From Paenibacillus mucilaginosus 3016 (GTDB taxonomy: Bacteria > Bacillota > Bacilli > Paenibacillales > NBRC-103111), in contig NC_016935.1 of the NCBI RefSeq assembly GCF_000250655.1, forward strand, positions 1,816,001 to 1,880,000: DNA of 64,000 nt. The letters are read 5' to 3'. A program made the translations under genes and the position numbers. Of the stretch, positions 46,706 to 54,317 are shown in pieces (position 1 is the stretch's first letter; each line of letters starts with the position of its first letter). The notes under the pieces were generated by a model that was not told where the DNA came from, searched no databases, and worked only from the letters and a program-made list of their open reading frames with translations.

Positions 46706-48151
46706 ATGTGGTATGTTGTACAGCCGGGAGATTCCCTGCAGCGGATCGCCCAAAAAACGGGGGCTTCTCTGGAGTCGATCATTCGAAGCAATGCTTGGCC
46801 GGATGGAAAGCTGTATATCGGGCATCGGCTCTATATTCCCGAGGAGACCAGGGAACTGGTGAACTATACCGTCAAACCGGGGGAAACGTTGGAGGTTATC
46901 GCCCAAAAGTTTCATACGACCAAGCAGGCCATCATGCAGAAGAATCATCTGGACAGTGATTTCGTCGTTGCGGGCCAAACGCTTCAGATCGATGCTCCGG
47001 CCGGGGTGGCTGCCTCTTATATTAGACCGCTCGTGACGTATACGGTGGTCGACGGCGATACGCTCGATTCCATCGCCCAGAAATTCAATATCGGTAAGCA
47101 GGTGATTATGCATCTCAATCATCTTACAAGCGAGACCGTGACGCCGGGACAGCAGCTGCAGATCGATACGCGGATCAAAATTCCGTACTCGAACACAAGA
47201 CCTCTGACCACATACAAGGTTGAGGTGGGAGATACCCTTGACACGATCGCGCAGAAATTCAATATCAGTAAGGCGGAGATTATTCAGCTGAACGGCCTGG
47301 GAAGCGAGACACTGAAAGCGGGCCAGACACTGACGCTGAATATCGAACCCAGGGACAGCTTGAGCCGGTTCCCCGAGGACTCCGGGACAGAGCCTACTCC
47401 CGCTTCCGAAGTATACCGGCAGGAGATCAATTCGGTCTATGACCGGGGGCTGCGAACCAACATCACCATCTGGAAAGCTTCCAAGGATGAAAACGGTACG
47501 TATTTTTTTGTGAGCAAAATGGCGGTGACTGCCGTGGGATCACCAAAGGCATTTCATCCCAATAATGAGTTGGGCCTGGATTTTCTCAACAGTGCCGGCA
47601 ACGAAGGATATTGGTGGGACCTCGTCACTAACGACCACGGGGTTCCGGTCGTCCAGGGCGGCGGCGATCCGGCCCCGGGGTATTATGTATCGAGAACGAT
47701 ACTCTCCGATTGCAAAAAGCAGGAGACGGATCCAACCCGGTACGTGGATGCCGCCGTTGTTCCTTATATTGCGCTTCCGGCGCGCCACCTCACCGGCGCC
47801 AAGATCGGAGATCTGTGCGCAGTGGTCAATACGGGTAACAGTAAAATAGGCTACGCCATCGTTGCCGATGTGGGGCCGGATGACTCTCTTGGAACCGGTT
47901 CTATAGCGCTTGCGGAGGAATTGGGCATCCCCTCCAGTCCCAAAATCGGGGGAGCCGAAGACGGAATCCTCTATATCGTCTTTGCCCAGAGCGGAGAGAA
48001 CCGCTGTACGGTCAAAACCAGAGAGCAGGTGATCCAGCAGGCCAAATGGCTGTTTGATAAGTGGGGAGGCATTCATAAAGTCCATGCCTTGTTCGGGAAG
48101 TTTCCTTTAAGCTACAAACAGCTTCATGCGGAGCAGGCGACGGCGCATTGA
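46706..48151 (+). CDS. Four LysM modules fused to a GH75 chitosanase-like domain
   Basis: 481 residues. Four LysM modules at about 2-45, 53-97, 107-152 and 163-208 (VVQPGDSLQRIAQK, TVKPGETLEVIAQK, TVVDGDTLDSIAQK, KVEVGDTLDTIAQK) would bind chitin or peptidoglycan. A GH75-like domain follows (about 240-460: TYFFVSKMAVT, AKIGDLCAVVNTG, VADVGP, GILYIVFA). At the position of the Glu seen in the neighbouring paralogue (GEGS) it has GTGS, so activity is doubtful. GGAGGTGACC precedes ATG 46706. No signal peptide. Ends in a terminator. Confidence 0.7.
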   Translation: MWYVVQPGDSLQRIAQKTGASLESIIRSNAWPDGKLYIGHRLYIPEETRELVNYTVKPGETLEVIAQKFHTTKQAIMQKNHLDSDFVVAGQTLQIDAPAGVAASYIRPLVTYTVVDGDTLDSIAQKFNIGKQVIMHLNHLTSETVTPGQQLQIDTRIKIPYSNTRPLTTYKVEVGDTLDTIAQKFNISKAEIIQLNGLGSETLKAGQTLTLNIEPRDSLSRFPEDSGTEPTPASEVYRQEINSVYDRGLRTNITIWKASKDENGTYFFVSKMAVTAVGSPKAFHPNNELGLDFLNSAGNEGYWWDLVTNDHGVPVVQGGGDPAPGYYVSRTILSDCKKQETDPTRYVDAAVVPYIALPARHLTGAKIGDLCAVVNTGNSKIGYAIVADVGPDDSLGTGSIALAEELGIPSSPKIGGAEDGILYIVFAQSGENRCTVKTREQVIQQAKWLFDKWGGIHKVHALFGKFPLSYKQLHAEQATAH

Positions 48152-48193
48152 GCTCTGACATATTCTATTTGCAAGACGTTATATAGTCCATGA

Positions 48194-48234
48194 CCGGTTC
48201 GTCTTTACCTTCGGGTAAGGTCGAGCCGTTTTTG
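48194..48234 (+). terminator. Terminator of the LysM-GH75 gene
   Basis: CGGTTCG-T-CTTTACC pairs with GGTAAGG-T-CGAGCCG, followed by T5. Confidence 0.75.
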
Positions 48235-48303
48235 TTTGTCTGCTATCGCAGGAGCAGCCGCCGGGGACAAAGATATGACGGTGAAGAATAAGTATTACTG
48301 ACT

Positions 48304-48329
48304 GATATATATTGATTCGATATATATTG
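48304..48329. repeat. Direct repeat upstream of the PadR remnant
   Basis: GATATATATTG twice with a 15-bp period. Possibly a former operator of the PadR gene. Confidence 0.4.
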
Positions 48330-48386
48330 CTGGTAAAGTGAAATTATCCTTTTCCAAACATATCCTGAAGGGTATACCCTGCACAT

Positions 48387-48563
48387 ATGGACCTCTCCCA
48401 TTGCTACAAAATCCGAAAGGGGACATGTCAGCTGAACAGTCAAGACGTCATTTTGGGCATTCTGATGCAGTCGGATGCCTCCGGCTACGATATTAAGCAG
48501 CAGTTCGAGAAGCCGTCCCTGAGGCATGGGGGGCTTCAAGGGAAACCGGCTCCGCCGCGCTGA
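48387..48563 (+). pseudogene. PadR-family regulator remnant
   Basis: A 58-codon frame whose middle (LNSQDVILGILMQSDASG, then YDIKQQFE) is the start of a PadR-type winged helix. Intact family members begin MNSQDVILGIL; here the first codon is CTG, though AAAGGGG still lies upstream. Homology stops after about 28 residues, and the rest of the regulator is missing. Start loss plus truncation makes it a decayed gene. Confidence 0.6.
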
Positions 48564-48599
48564 ACGGCGGGGCCGGTTTCATGCTGAGCTGCCGACGGG

Positions 48600-48629
48600 T
48601 TGACAAAAGGGAGCATCACGCCTTAAGAT
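48600..48629 (+). promoter_or_regulatory. Promoter of the sulfur operon
   Basis: TTGACA (48600-48605), 18-bp spacer, TAAGAT (48624-48629), directly followed by a CstR-type operator. Confidence 0.65.
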
Positions 48630-48630
48630 T

Positions 48631-48648
48631 AATACCCATAGGGGTATT
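48631..48648. promoter_or_regulatory. CsoR/CstR-type operator 1
   Basis: AATACCC-ATAG-GGGTATT, a perfect inverted repeat starting 2 bp after the -10, across the expected transcription start. Matches the ATACCC...GGGTAT operators of CsoR/CstR repressors. Confidence 0.7.
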
Positions 48649-48732
48649 GGTGCGTTACCGGATAGGCCCTATTAAATCATCGTGCTCTCGCAGGGGAATT
48701 TCTTCTTGAGAGAGGCATGCCGGGAGGTTTCC

Positions 48733-49110
48733 ATGTCAATCCTGATTGTGCTGCTTGTCTTCTGTATCGTGTGGGCCGTGAGAAGCTGGATGCCGGTGAG
48801 AGGGTTGACGTTTGTGGAGTCCGGGAGCTTGCACAGCCTTTCAACCCAGGCTCAAGGGACCCTGAAGATGATCGATATCCGTGATGAACTGGATGCCCGA
48901 GAGGATCCGATCCCCGGTGCGGTGAACATCTCGCTTGGCCGCCTGCCGTATGTCTGGAAGAAGGAGCTTACGCCCGGCGAACCTGTGCTGATCTTATCAG
49001 ACAGCCGGCGCCAAAGCATGAAAGCGGCACGGGTGCTGCAGAGAAAAGGATTCGCCGAAATCTACGCGCTGCAAAACGTGTATTGTCCTTATCCTTGTTA
49101 TCGGACATAA
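48733..49110 (+). CDS. Membrane-anchored rhodanese-like protein lacking the active-site Cys
   Basis: 125 residues. One membrane segment (about 3-18) and a rhodanese-fold domain (MIDIRDELDAREDPIPGAVNI, cut here to motif IDIRDE...IPGAVNI). The active-site loop reads LSDSRRQS where rhodaneses have CRSGxRS, so the sulfur-carrying Cys is Ser. A CPYPC motif sits at the extreme C-terminus and could take over a thiol role. ATG 48733 follows GGGAGG. First gene of the CstR-type operon. Confidence 0.75.
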   Translation: MSILIVLLVFCIVWAVRSWMPVRGLTFVESGSLHSLSTQAQGTLKMIDIRDELDAREDPIPGAVNISLGRLPYVWKKELTPGEPVLILSDSRRQSMKAARVLQRKGFAEIYALQNVYCPYPCYRT

Positions 49111-49149
49111 TAGCTGTACCTGCAGGAGTATAAGGGAGGAACATTCACC

Positions 49150-49413
49150 ATGCGGACCTATGATGAGAAAGTGTGTCAGCGTCTTAAGCGGATGGAAGGA
49201 CAGATCCGGGGCGTGCTCAAGATGATGGAGGAAGGCAAGGAATGCAAGGATGTCATCGCCCAGCTCTCGGCCGTTCGCAGTGCCGCAGACAAAGCGATGG
49301 CCTACATTGTTGCCGTGAATCTGGAGCAGTGTATCCTGGAGGAGAAGGAGAAAGGAAACGACACCGGAAAAATGGTGCGCGAAGCCGTAGAACTGTTGGT
49401 GAAAAGCCGGTAG
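49150..49413 (+). CDS. cstR: CstR/CsoR-family repressor, persulfide-sensing type
   Basis: Four-helix DUF156 repressor of 87 residues. The first conserved Cys is in GKECKDVI (about 32) and the second in VNLEQC (about 61). Copper-sensing CsoR has a His four residues before the second Cys; here it is Asn, as in persulfide-sensing CstR. The gene lies second in an operon of rhodaneses, TusA proteins and a persulfide dioxygenase, and operators of the right type are present, so it probably controls its own operon. AGGGAGGAAC precedes ATG 49150. Confidence 0.85.
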   Translation: MRTYDEKVCQRLKRMEGQIRGVLKMMEEGKECKDVIAQLSAVRSAADKAMAYIVAVNLEQCILEEKEKGNDTGKMVREAVELLVKSR

Positions 49414-49462
49414 ACCGGTGGAAGCCGCCGTATCTTGAAAAGAACCGAAGGAGCTGGATCTC

Positions 49463-49870
49463 GTGGAATCCTCATGGATGGTCAACATCGCAATGCCGGC
49501 TCTTGTTTCCTTATGGGCTTATGCCCGGTTTGCGCCGGTCAAGGGCCTGAGAACCCTCTCGCCCTCGGAGTTTGGAGACGCCTTGCAGCAGGAGAAGGAT
49601 ACCTTCCTCCTGGATGTACGGGAGCCGCACGAATTCAGGGGAGGGTCCATTCCCGGGGCGGGGAATATTCCACTCTCTCAGCTGCCGAAGCGGATGGCCG
49701 AGATTCCCAGGGAGCGTGAAGTCCTGCTCTACTGCCGCAGCGGTATACGGAGCAAACAAGCGGCCAAGCTGCTCAGCCGCAGAGGATTCTCCAAGCTGGC
49801 TCATCTGCGGGGAGGGCTCGCTGCCTGGAAGGGGCCCATCACTAAGGAGCCCCCGATAAGCGGGGATTGA
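49463..49870 (+). CDS. Membrane-anchored rhodanese
   Basis: Sulfurtransferase of 135 residues. A short N-terminal hydrophobic segment (about 6-20) precedes a rhodanese domain with LLDVREPHEF, IPGAGNIPLSQL and an intact active-site loop YCRSGIRS. It can carry sulfane sulfur on the Cys. The start is GTG 49463, 9 bp after AAGGAG. A hairpin CCCCG/CGGGG and a T-run follow it, then a second operator-like site ahead of tusA. Confidence 0.88.
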   Translation: MESSWMVNIAMPALVSLWAYARFAPVKGLRTLSPSEFGDALQQEKDTFLLDVREPHEFRGGSIPGAGNIPLSQLPKRMAEIPREREVLLYCRSGIRSKQAAKLLSRRGFSKLAHLRGGLAAWKGPITKEPPISGD

Positions 49871-49892
49871 CCGTTTTTTTTTATGCATTTTA

Positions 49893-49910
49893 TATACCTG
49901 TACTGGTATA
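49893..49910. promoter_or_regulatory. CsoR/CstR-type operator 2 (weaker)
   Basis: TATACC-N6-GGTATA upstream of the first tusA-like gene, in an AT-rich gap after a T-run. The half-sites are shorter than in operator 1. Confidence 0.4.
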
Positions 49911-49959
49911 GGTATTAATGAATGTCGAATCTCAAAACAATTAATGGAGGGCACACATC

Positions 49960-50190
49960 ATGATGAATGCAGACCAAATGCTTGACGCCAAAGGGCTGGC
50001 TTGTCCGATGCCGATCATCCGGACCAGGAAGGCGATGCAGGAGCTGGCGGCAGGCCAGGTGCTTGAAGTTCATGCGACCGACAAGGGAGCCAAGAGTGAC
50101 CTGGCGGCATGGGCCAAGTCCGGGGGACATCGGCTGCTTGAGGACCGGGAAGAAGACGGCGTCCTGAAGTTCTGGATCCAGAAAGGCTGA
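49960..50190 (+). CDS. tusA: TusA-family sulfur carrier protein
   Basis: Sulfur carrier of 76 residues (SirA/YeeD/TusA family). The carrier Cys is in GLACPMPIIRTRKAM (CPxP motif). It receives persulfide sulfur from a rhodanese and passes it on. AATGGAGGGC precedes ATG 49960; ATG 49963 is equally possible. Ends 4 bp before the DsrE-like gene. Confidence 0.9.
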   Translation: MMNADQMLDAKGLACPMPIIRTRKAMQELAAGQVLEVHATDKGAKSDLAAWAKSGGHRLLEDREEDGVLKFWIQKG

Positions 50191-50194
50191 TGGG

Positions 50195-50695
50195 ATGAAG
50201 AGAACTCACGACATCATGACCGACAAAAAGAAAACTACCATTATCCTGTTCAGCGGAGATTACGATAAAGCGATGGCAGCCTTTATTATTGCCAACGGGG
50301 CTGCGGCTTACGATCATGAGGTTACGATTTTCGCCACCTTCTGGGGCCTGAGTGCATTCCGTAAAGAACATCCCGTGCCGGTGAAAAAAGGGCTGCTGGA
50401 GCGGATGTTCGCGAAGATGATGCCGCGCGGCGCGGACCGGATGGGGCTGTCGCGCATGAACTTCGCTGGTATGGGGCCGCAGATGATCAAGCATGTCATC
50501 CAAAAGCATAACGCCGTGCCCCTGCCGGACCTGATCGAGCTGGCCAAGGAGCAAGGGGTCAAGCTGGTCGCCTGCACGATGACCATGGACCTGCTGGGTC
50601 TCCGGCCTGAGGAGCTCCTCGACGGTGTGGAGTACGCCGGAGTAGCTGCCTATCTGGGGGACGCCGAGAACGGGAATGTCAATTTGTTCATCTGA
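50195..50695 (+). CDS. DsrE/DsrF/DrsH-like (DsrE2-type) protein
   Basis: 166-residue protein of the DsrE2/peroxiredoxin-like group, which partners TusA and rhodanese in sulfur transfer in other bacteria. N-terminal IILFSGDYDKAMAAFIIANGA strand-helix region (motif FSGDYDKA) and the conserved Cys in LVACTMTMDLLG. The start at 50195 follows AAAGG. Set between two TusA-domain genes, which fits a trafficking relay. Confidence 0.85.
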   Translation: MKRTHDIMTDKKKTTIILFSGDYDKAMAAFIIANGAAAYDHEVTIFATFWGLSAFRKEHPVPVKKGLLERMFAKMMPRGADRMGLSRMNFAGMGPQMIKHVIQKHNAVPLPDLIELAKEQGVKLVACTMTMDLLGLRPEELLDGVEYAGVAAYLGDAENGNVNLFI

Positions 50696-50739
50696 CCGGC
50701 AGCATTTCTACATTTCACTTGCGGAGGGAGTATACCGGC

Positions 50740-51315
50740 ATGATAATCAAATCTAATCGGATGGTGGATGCCAAAGGACTGGCCTGCCCGATGCCGATTG
50801 TCCGGACGAAGAAGGCCATGAATGAGCTGGAAGCGGGACATGTCATGGAGGTGCAGGCAACGGATAGGGGGTCTGCCGCGGATCTTAGAGCCTGGGCGGA
50901 GAGCGCGGGACACCAGTACCTCGGAACGGTGGAGGACGGGGGCTTGCTGAAGCATTATCTCCGCAAATCGGCGGGAGAGGAGCTCCAGGAGAAGAAGCAT
51001 CCGCATAAGGCAGGGAACGATGAGCTTCAGCGGCTGCTGACCGCAGGCGATGCGCTTACTGTGCTGGATGTCCGGGAATCAGCCGAGTACCTGTTCGGCC
51101 ACATCCCGGGAGCCGTGTCCATTCCGCTCGGTGAGCTGAGGGCACGGATCGGTGAGCTGGACGGGGAGAAGCCGGTCTATGTGGTCTGCCGGACCGGCAG
51201 CCGCAGTGATCTGGCCGCGCAGCTCTTGGCGGAGGCCGGGTTTGCGAAGGTCTATAATGTGCTGCCTGGCATGAGCGGCTGGTCCGGAATGAAAGTTAGC
51301 GAAGTCCAGTCCTGA
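50740..51315 (+). CDS. TusA-rhodanese fusion protein
   Basis: 191 residues: TusA domain (about 1-78, CPxP Cys in GLACPMPIVRTKKAM) joined by a short Lys-rich linker to a rhodanese domain (about 90-190, active loop VCRTGSRS). Fusion of carrier and sulfurtransferase resembles part of CstA of staphylococci (rhodanese-TusA-rhodanese). Start ATG 50740 after GGAGGGAG. The same fold pair exists as separate genes earlier in the operon. Confidence 0.87.
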   Translation: MIIKSNRMVDAKGLACPMPIVRTKKAMNELEAGHVMEVQATDRGSAADLRAWAESAGHQYLGTVEDGGLLKHYLRKSAGEELQEKKHPHKAGNDELQRLLTAGDALTVLDVRESAEYLFGHIPGAVSIPLGELRARIGELDGEKPVYVVCRTGSRSDLAAQLLAEAGFAKVYNVLPGMSGWSGMKVSEVQS

Positions 51316-51346
51316 TGGGAAGGCTGTATTTTTTTTGCTCAGAAAC

Positions 51347-51362
51347 ATACTCCAGGGGGTAT
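51347..51362. promoter_or_regulatory. CsoR/CstR-type operator 3, overlapping a ribosome binding site
   Basis: ATACTCCAGGGGGTAT, aligning position by position with operator 1 (ATACCCATAGGGGTAT). Its AGGGGG is also the ribosome site of the following GTG-start gene. Confidence 0.55.
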
Positions 51363-51366
51363 ATAA

Positions 51367-52494
51367 GTGGCAACAAGAGCGATGACGGTAAAAGAAGCTG
51401 CAGCGAAAGTGTTGAGCCAGGAGGAGCTGTTCATCCTGGATGTGCGCAACCCGGGGGACTTCGCGGATTGGAAGATCGAAGGGAAGCACTTCCGTCACCT
51501 GAATATCCCGTACTTTGACCTGCTGGATGGAGTCGACGAGATTATGGACCGGCTGCCTGCGGGGCAGGAGATCCTGGTCGTGTGCGCCAAGGAAGGCTCG
51601 TCGGTCATGGTGGCCGAGATGCTGTCGGAAGCCGGCTTGGAGACAGCTTATCTGAAGGGCGGCATGAAGGCTTGGAGCGAGCACCTCGAGCCGGTCAAGG
51701 TTGGGGAGCTTAGCGGGGGCGGCGGGCTGTACCAGTTCGTACGGGTGGGCAAAGGCTGTTTGTCTTACATGGCCGTCTCGGATGGGGAGGCGGCGGTGAT
51801 TGACGCCGCAAGAATGACGGAGGTGTACACGGATTTCGCGGAGTCCCTCGGTGCCCGGATTACGCATGTGCTCGATACCCACCTGCATGCGGATCATATT
51901 TCCGGGGGCCGTCTGATCGCCGGGCAGACCGGCGCCTCTTACTGGCTGCCCCCCAAAGATGCGGAGGAGGCGGTGTTCGGATACGAAGCGCTGGAAGACG
52001 GCCACAGCATCGCGGTCGGAAGCACGATGATCGGCATCCATGCGCTGTATTCGCCGGGACATACGATCGGTTCCACCTCCTTCCTCGTGGACGGACAATA
52101 TCTTCTCTCCGGAGACCTTCTCTTCATCGATTCGATCGGAAGACCGGACCTTGCGGGGAAGGCGGGGGATTGGGCCGGCGATCTGCGAGAGTCACTGTAC
52201 AAGCGTTATAAGCAGCTTCCGGGTAATCTGACCGTACTGCCGGCCCACTTCATGACCGTCGACGAGCTGGGGGAAGACGGGAGCGTATCGGCCAAGCTGG
52301 AGGAGCTGTTCGAGCGCAACCATGGTCTGCAGATCGAGGACGAGTCGGAATTCCGCAGACTGGTGACGGAGAACCTTCCGCCGCAGCCGTACGCTTACCG
52401 GGAGATCCGCGAGACGAATCAGGGCAAGCTCCGGCCGGATGCGGAGAAGCAGCGGGAGATGGAGATCGGACCGAACCGCTGCGCGGTGCGGTAA
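51367..52494 (+). CDS. Rhodanese-persulfide dioxygenase fusion (CstB-like)
   Basis: 375 residues: N-terminal rhodanese domain (about 8-105, active loop VCAKEGSS) followed by a metallo-beta-lactamase persulfide dioxygenase domain (about 115-340) with the iron/metal motif [19 protein letters not shown] and [15 protein letters not shown] as in ETHE1. It would oxidise glutathione- or bacillithiol-type persulfide to sulfite or thiosulfate. Staphylococcal CstB has the dioxygenase domain first; here the rhodanese is first. Start GTG 51367. Last gene of the operon. Confidence 0.88.
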   Translation: MATRAMTVKEAAAKVLSQEELFILDVRNPGDFADWKIEGKHFRHLNIPYFDLLDGVDEIMDRLPAGQEILVVCAKEGSSVMVAEMLSEAGLETAYLKGGMKAWSEHLEPVKVGELSGGGGLYQFVRVGKGCLSYMAVSDGEAAVIDAARMTEVYTDFAESLGARITHVLDTHLHADHISGGRLIAGQTGASYWLPPKDAEEAVFGYEALEDGHSIAVGSTMIGIHALYSPGHTIGSTSFLVDGQYLLSGDLLFIDSIGRPDLAGKAGDWAGDLRESLYKRYKQLPGNLTVLPAHFMTVDELGEDGSVSAKLEELFERNHGLQIEDESEFRRLVTENLPPQPYAYREIRETNQGKLRPDAEKQREMEIGPNRCAVR

Positions 52495-52536
52495 GAGGCG
52501 CGATTGCCGTGAAGAGTGGCAGCTGGAGTGTGATTC

Positions 52537-52561
52537 GAGGCAGCGGGGCTGCCTCTTTTTT
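52537..52561 (+). terminator. Terminator of the sulfur operon
   Basis: Perfect GAGGCAGC / GCTGCCTC stem, loop GGG, T6. The remaining gap to 52838 shows no gene or clear structure. Confidence 0.85.
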
Positions 52562-52838
52562 ACGTTCTATTCTTGCAGGAAGGGAGGGAGCTTGTTCTCT
52601 CCAATGAAAGTCTGAGTGAACGATCAGATTGGAACTGGAGCGAATGGGACTTGCGGCAGAGGCGAGAAGGCTGCTGCACTGCATGAACAATTGAAGCATT
52701 GTACCCTATATCTCCTAAATTTCACTTTAGAGTGCAGCCGTGCTGTTGTATGGATATCCCGCTTGGCGTAGAATGGTGCGTAGTATGAGGCTTCTTAATC
52801 AAACAGCACTTATCTTGTTTAAAGGAGGAATCCATCCG

Positions 52839-54026
52839 TTGAATGCTGTCATAACCCCTAAGAAGGAGCACTACAAAGAGCTGGATTCGATCCGCGGGGT
52901 GGCATCCCTGTCCGTATTGATCACGCATCTGCTGCTGGTGTTCCCGGTGATTGCCTCATCCGTCACGTATCAGGAGCATCCTTTACTTTTCATCGCCAAG
53001 TATGTGCCATTTCTAAGATCACTGTTCATTGGAGGTCCCGAGGCCGTCAAACTCTTCTTCGTCCTCAGCGGCTTCGTGCTGGCACTGCCCTTCCTCAGAC
53101 CGGGGGCCAGCATCGCTTACCTCCCCTTCATGGTAAAACGGTTCTGCCGCATCTATTTCCCCTACTACACTGCCATCTCCCTGGCCTTCATCCTCAGCAT
53201 GGCCGCAGTGCAAGGCCCCCTTCCCGAATACAGCGGCTGGTTCAACTCCAGCTGGGCGGACCCGCTGACCCTTCCCTTACTGCTTCACCATCTGTTCCTG
53301 CTCGGGGAATTCAACCATCATGCCTACAATAACGTCATCTGGTCGCTCATCCACGAAATGCGGGTTTCCCTCATCTTCCCCCTCCTCATGTACGGTGTGA
53401 TCCGGTTCTCCTGGAAAGCGAATATCCTTCTCTACCTGATCCTCGGCTTTGCAGGATTCTACCTGGGAGGCTTCGGGAATACGCTGGGCTTCCTGCTCTT
53501 ATTCGTGGTCGGTGCGCTGCTGGCCAAGCATAAGGACCGGCTGATCGCCGTGTATCAAGGCCTGACTCCTCTCCGCAAAACCGCCGTATTTTTCTTCGGA
53601 TTCTGCCTCTATTCCCTGCATCTTCCCGACTCCCTGAAGAACAGCGTTCTAATCACCGCCTTCACCGACCTCAATATGATCGGCTGCTGCATCCTGATCC
53701 TCGCCGCTATGGCCAAAGGCGCCTTTTCTAAGCTGCTTCGGCACCCTGTCCTCCATTTTTTCGGCAAAATCTCCTACAGTTTGTATCTCCTTCACCTGAT
53801 TGTACTGATCGCAAGCGTAAGATGGCTTCACGGATCGCTTCCCGTCTGGTTGATCCTTGGGATAGCAGCGATCGGGAGTATCGCCCTGGCCGCTCTTTCG
53901 TATTACGCCGTCGAAGTGCCCTCGATCAAGATCGGGCAGAAATGGGCCGCACGGATATCCGGTACGGGCAAACCGGCTGCAGCGGCGGGAACGGCAGGGA
54001 AGGTGAACGGAACACCGGCTCCATAG
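52839..54026 (+). CDS. Acyltransferase family 3 membrane protein
   Basis: Integral membrane O-acyltransferase of 395 residues with about ten hydrophobic helices. N-terminal LDSIRGVASLSVLITH region carries the family Arg and His; FFVLSGFVLALPF follows. Probably acylates a cell-surface or secreted polysaccharide; substrate unknown. The start is TTG 52839, 10 bp after AAAGGAGG; the frame is open further upstream but without a ribosome site. Short hydrophilic C-terminal tail rich in Ala/Gly. Monocistronic. Confidence 0.85.
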   Translation: MNAVITPKKEHYKELDSIRGVASLSVLITHLLLVFPVIASSVTYQEHPLLFIAKYVPFLRSLFIGGPEAVKLFFVLSGFVLALPFLRPGASIAYLPFMVKRFCRIYFPYYTAISLAFILSMAAVQGPLPEYSGWFNSSWADPLTLPLLLHHLFLLGEFNHHAYNNVIWSLIHEMRVSLIFPLLMYGVIRFSWKANILLYLILGFAGFYLGGFGNTLGFLLLFVVGALLAKHKDRLIAVYQGLTPLRKTAVFFFGFCLYSLHLPDSLKNSVLITAFTDLNMIGCCILILAAMAKGAFSKLLRHPVLHFFGKISYSLYLLHLIVLIASVRWLHGSLPVWLILGIAAIGSIALAALSYYAVEVPSIKIGQKWAARISGTGKPAAAAGTAGKVNGTPAP

Positions 54027-54126
54027 CCGGATGGTGATGGCCGGTCAGGAAGAAGATACACTATCTTAAAGAAAAATTTATAGGACAAATGGATGGAAGA
54101 ACCTGTTATTCTCATTGCAATATTTG

Positions 54127-54132
54127 TATAAT
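54127..54132 (+). promoter_or_regulatory. Possible -10 upstream of the FnIII-cohesin-dockerin gene
   Basis: TATAAT 186 bp before the start codon, -35 weak. It would give a long leader that contains the palindrome at 54283. Confidence 0.3.
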
Positions 54133-54282
54133 TTTGGAGGGGTTCTAAGGGACAGGGGGGAAGCATGCCGAAGAATGGCGGGATGCACATGGATTACACA
54201 TCTGGGACAACGAAACCGCGCGGCTCAGGCAGCCGATCATACAGAGCAGATGCGGAATCTGCAGCTTGGATTTGAACCGAAT

Positions 54283-54297
54283 GATACAAACTGTATC
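54283..54297. promoter_or_regulatory. Palindrome before the FnIII-cohesin-dockerin gene
   Basis: GATACA-AAC-TGTATC, perfect 6-bp arms, 20 bp before the start codon and just before the AAAGGAGAGG ribosome site. Operator or translation-control candidate. Confidence 0.4.
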
Positions 54298-54317
54298 GAA
54301 AGGAGAGGATAGCACCT

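Noticed and set aside
54133..54317. Leader before the FnIII-cohesin-dockerin gene as a possible riboswitch
   Set aside because: I could not find the conserved motifs of c-di-GMP, c-di-AMP or other common riboswitches; only a short palindrome is evident.
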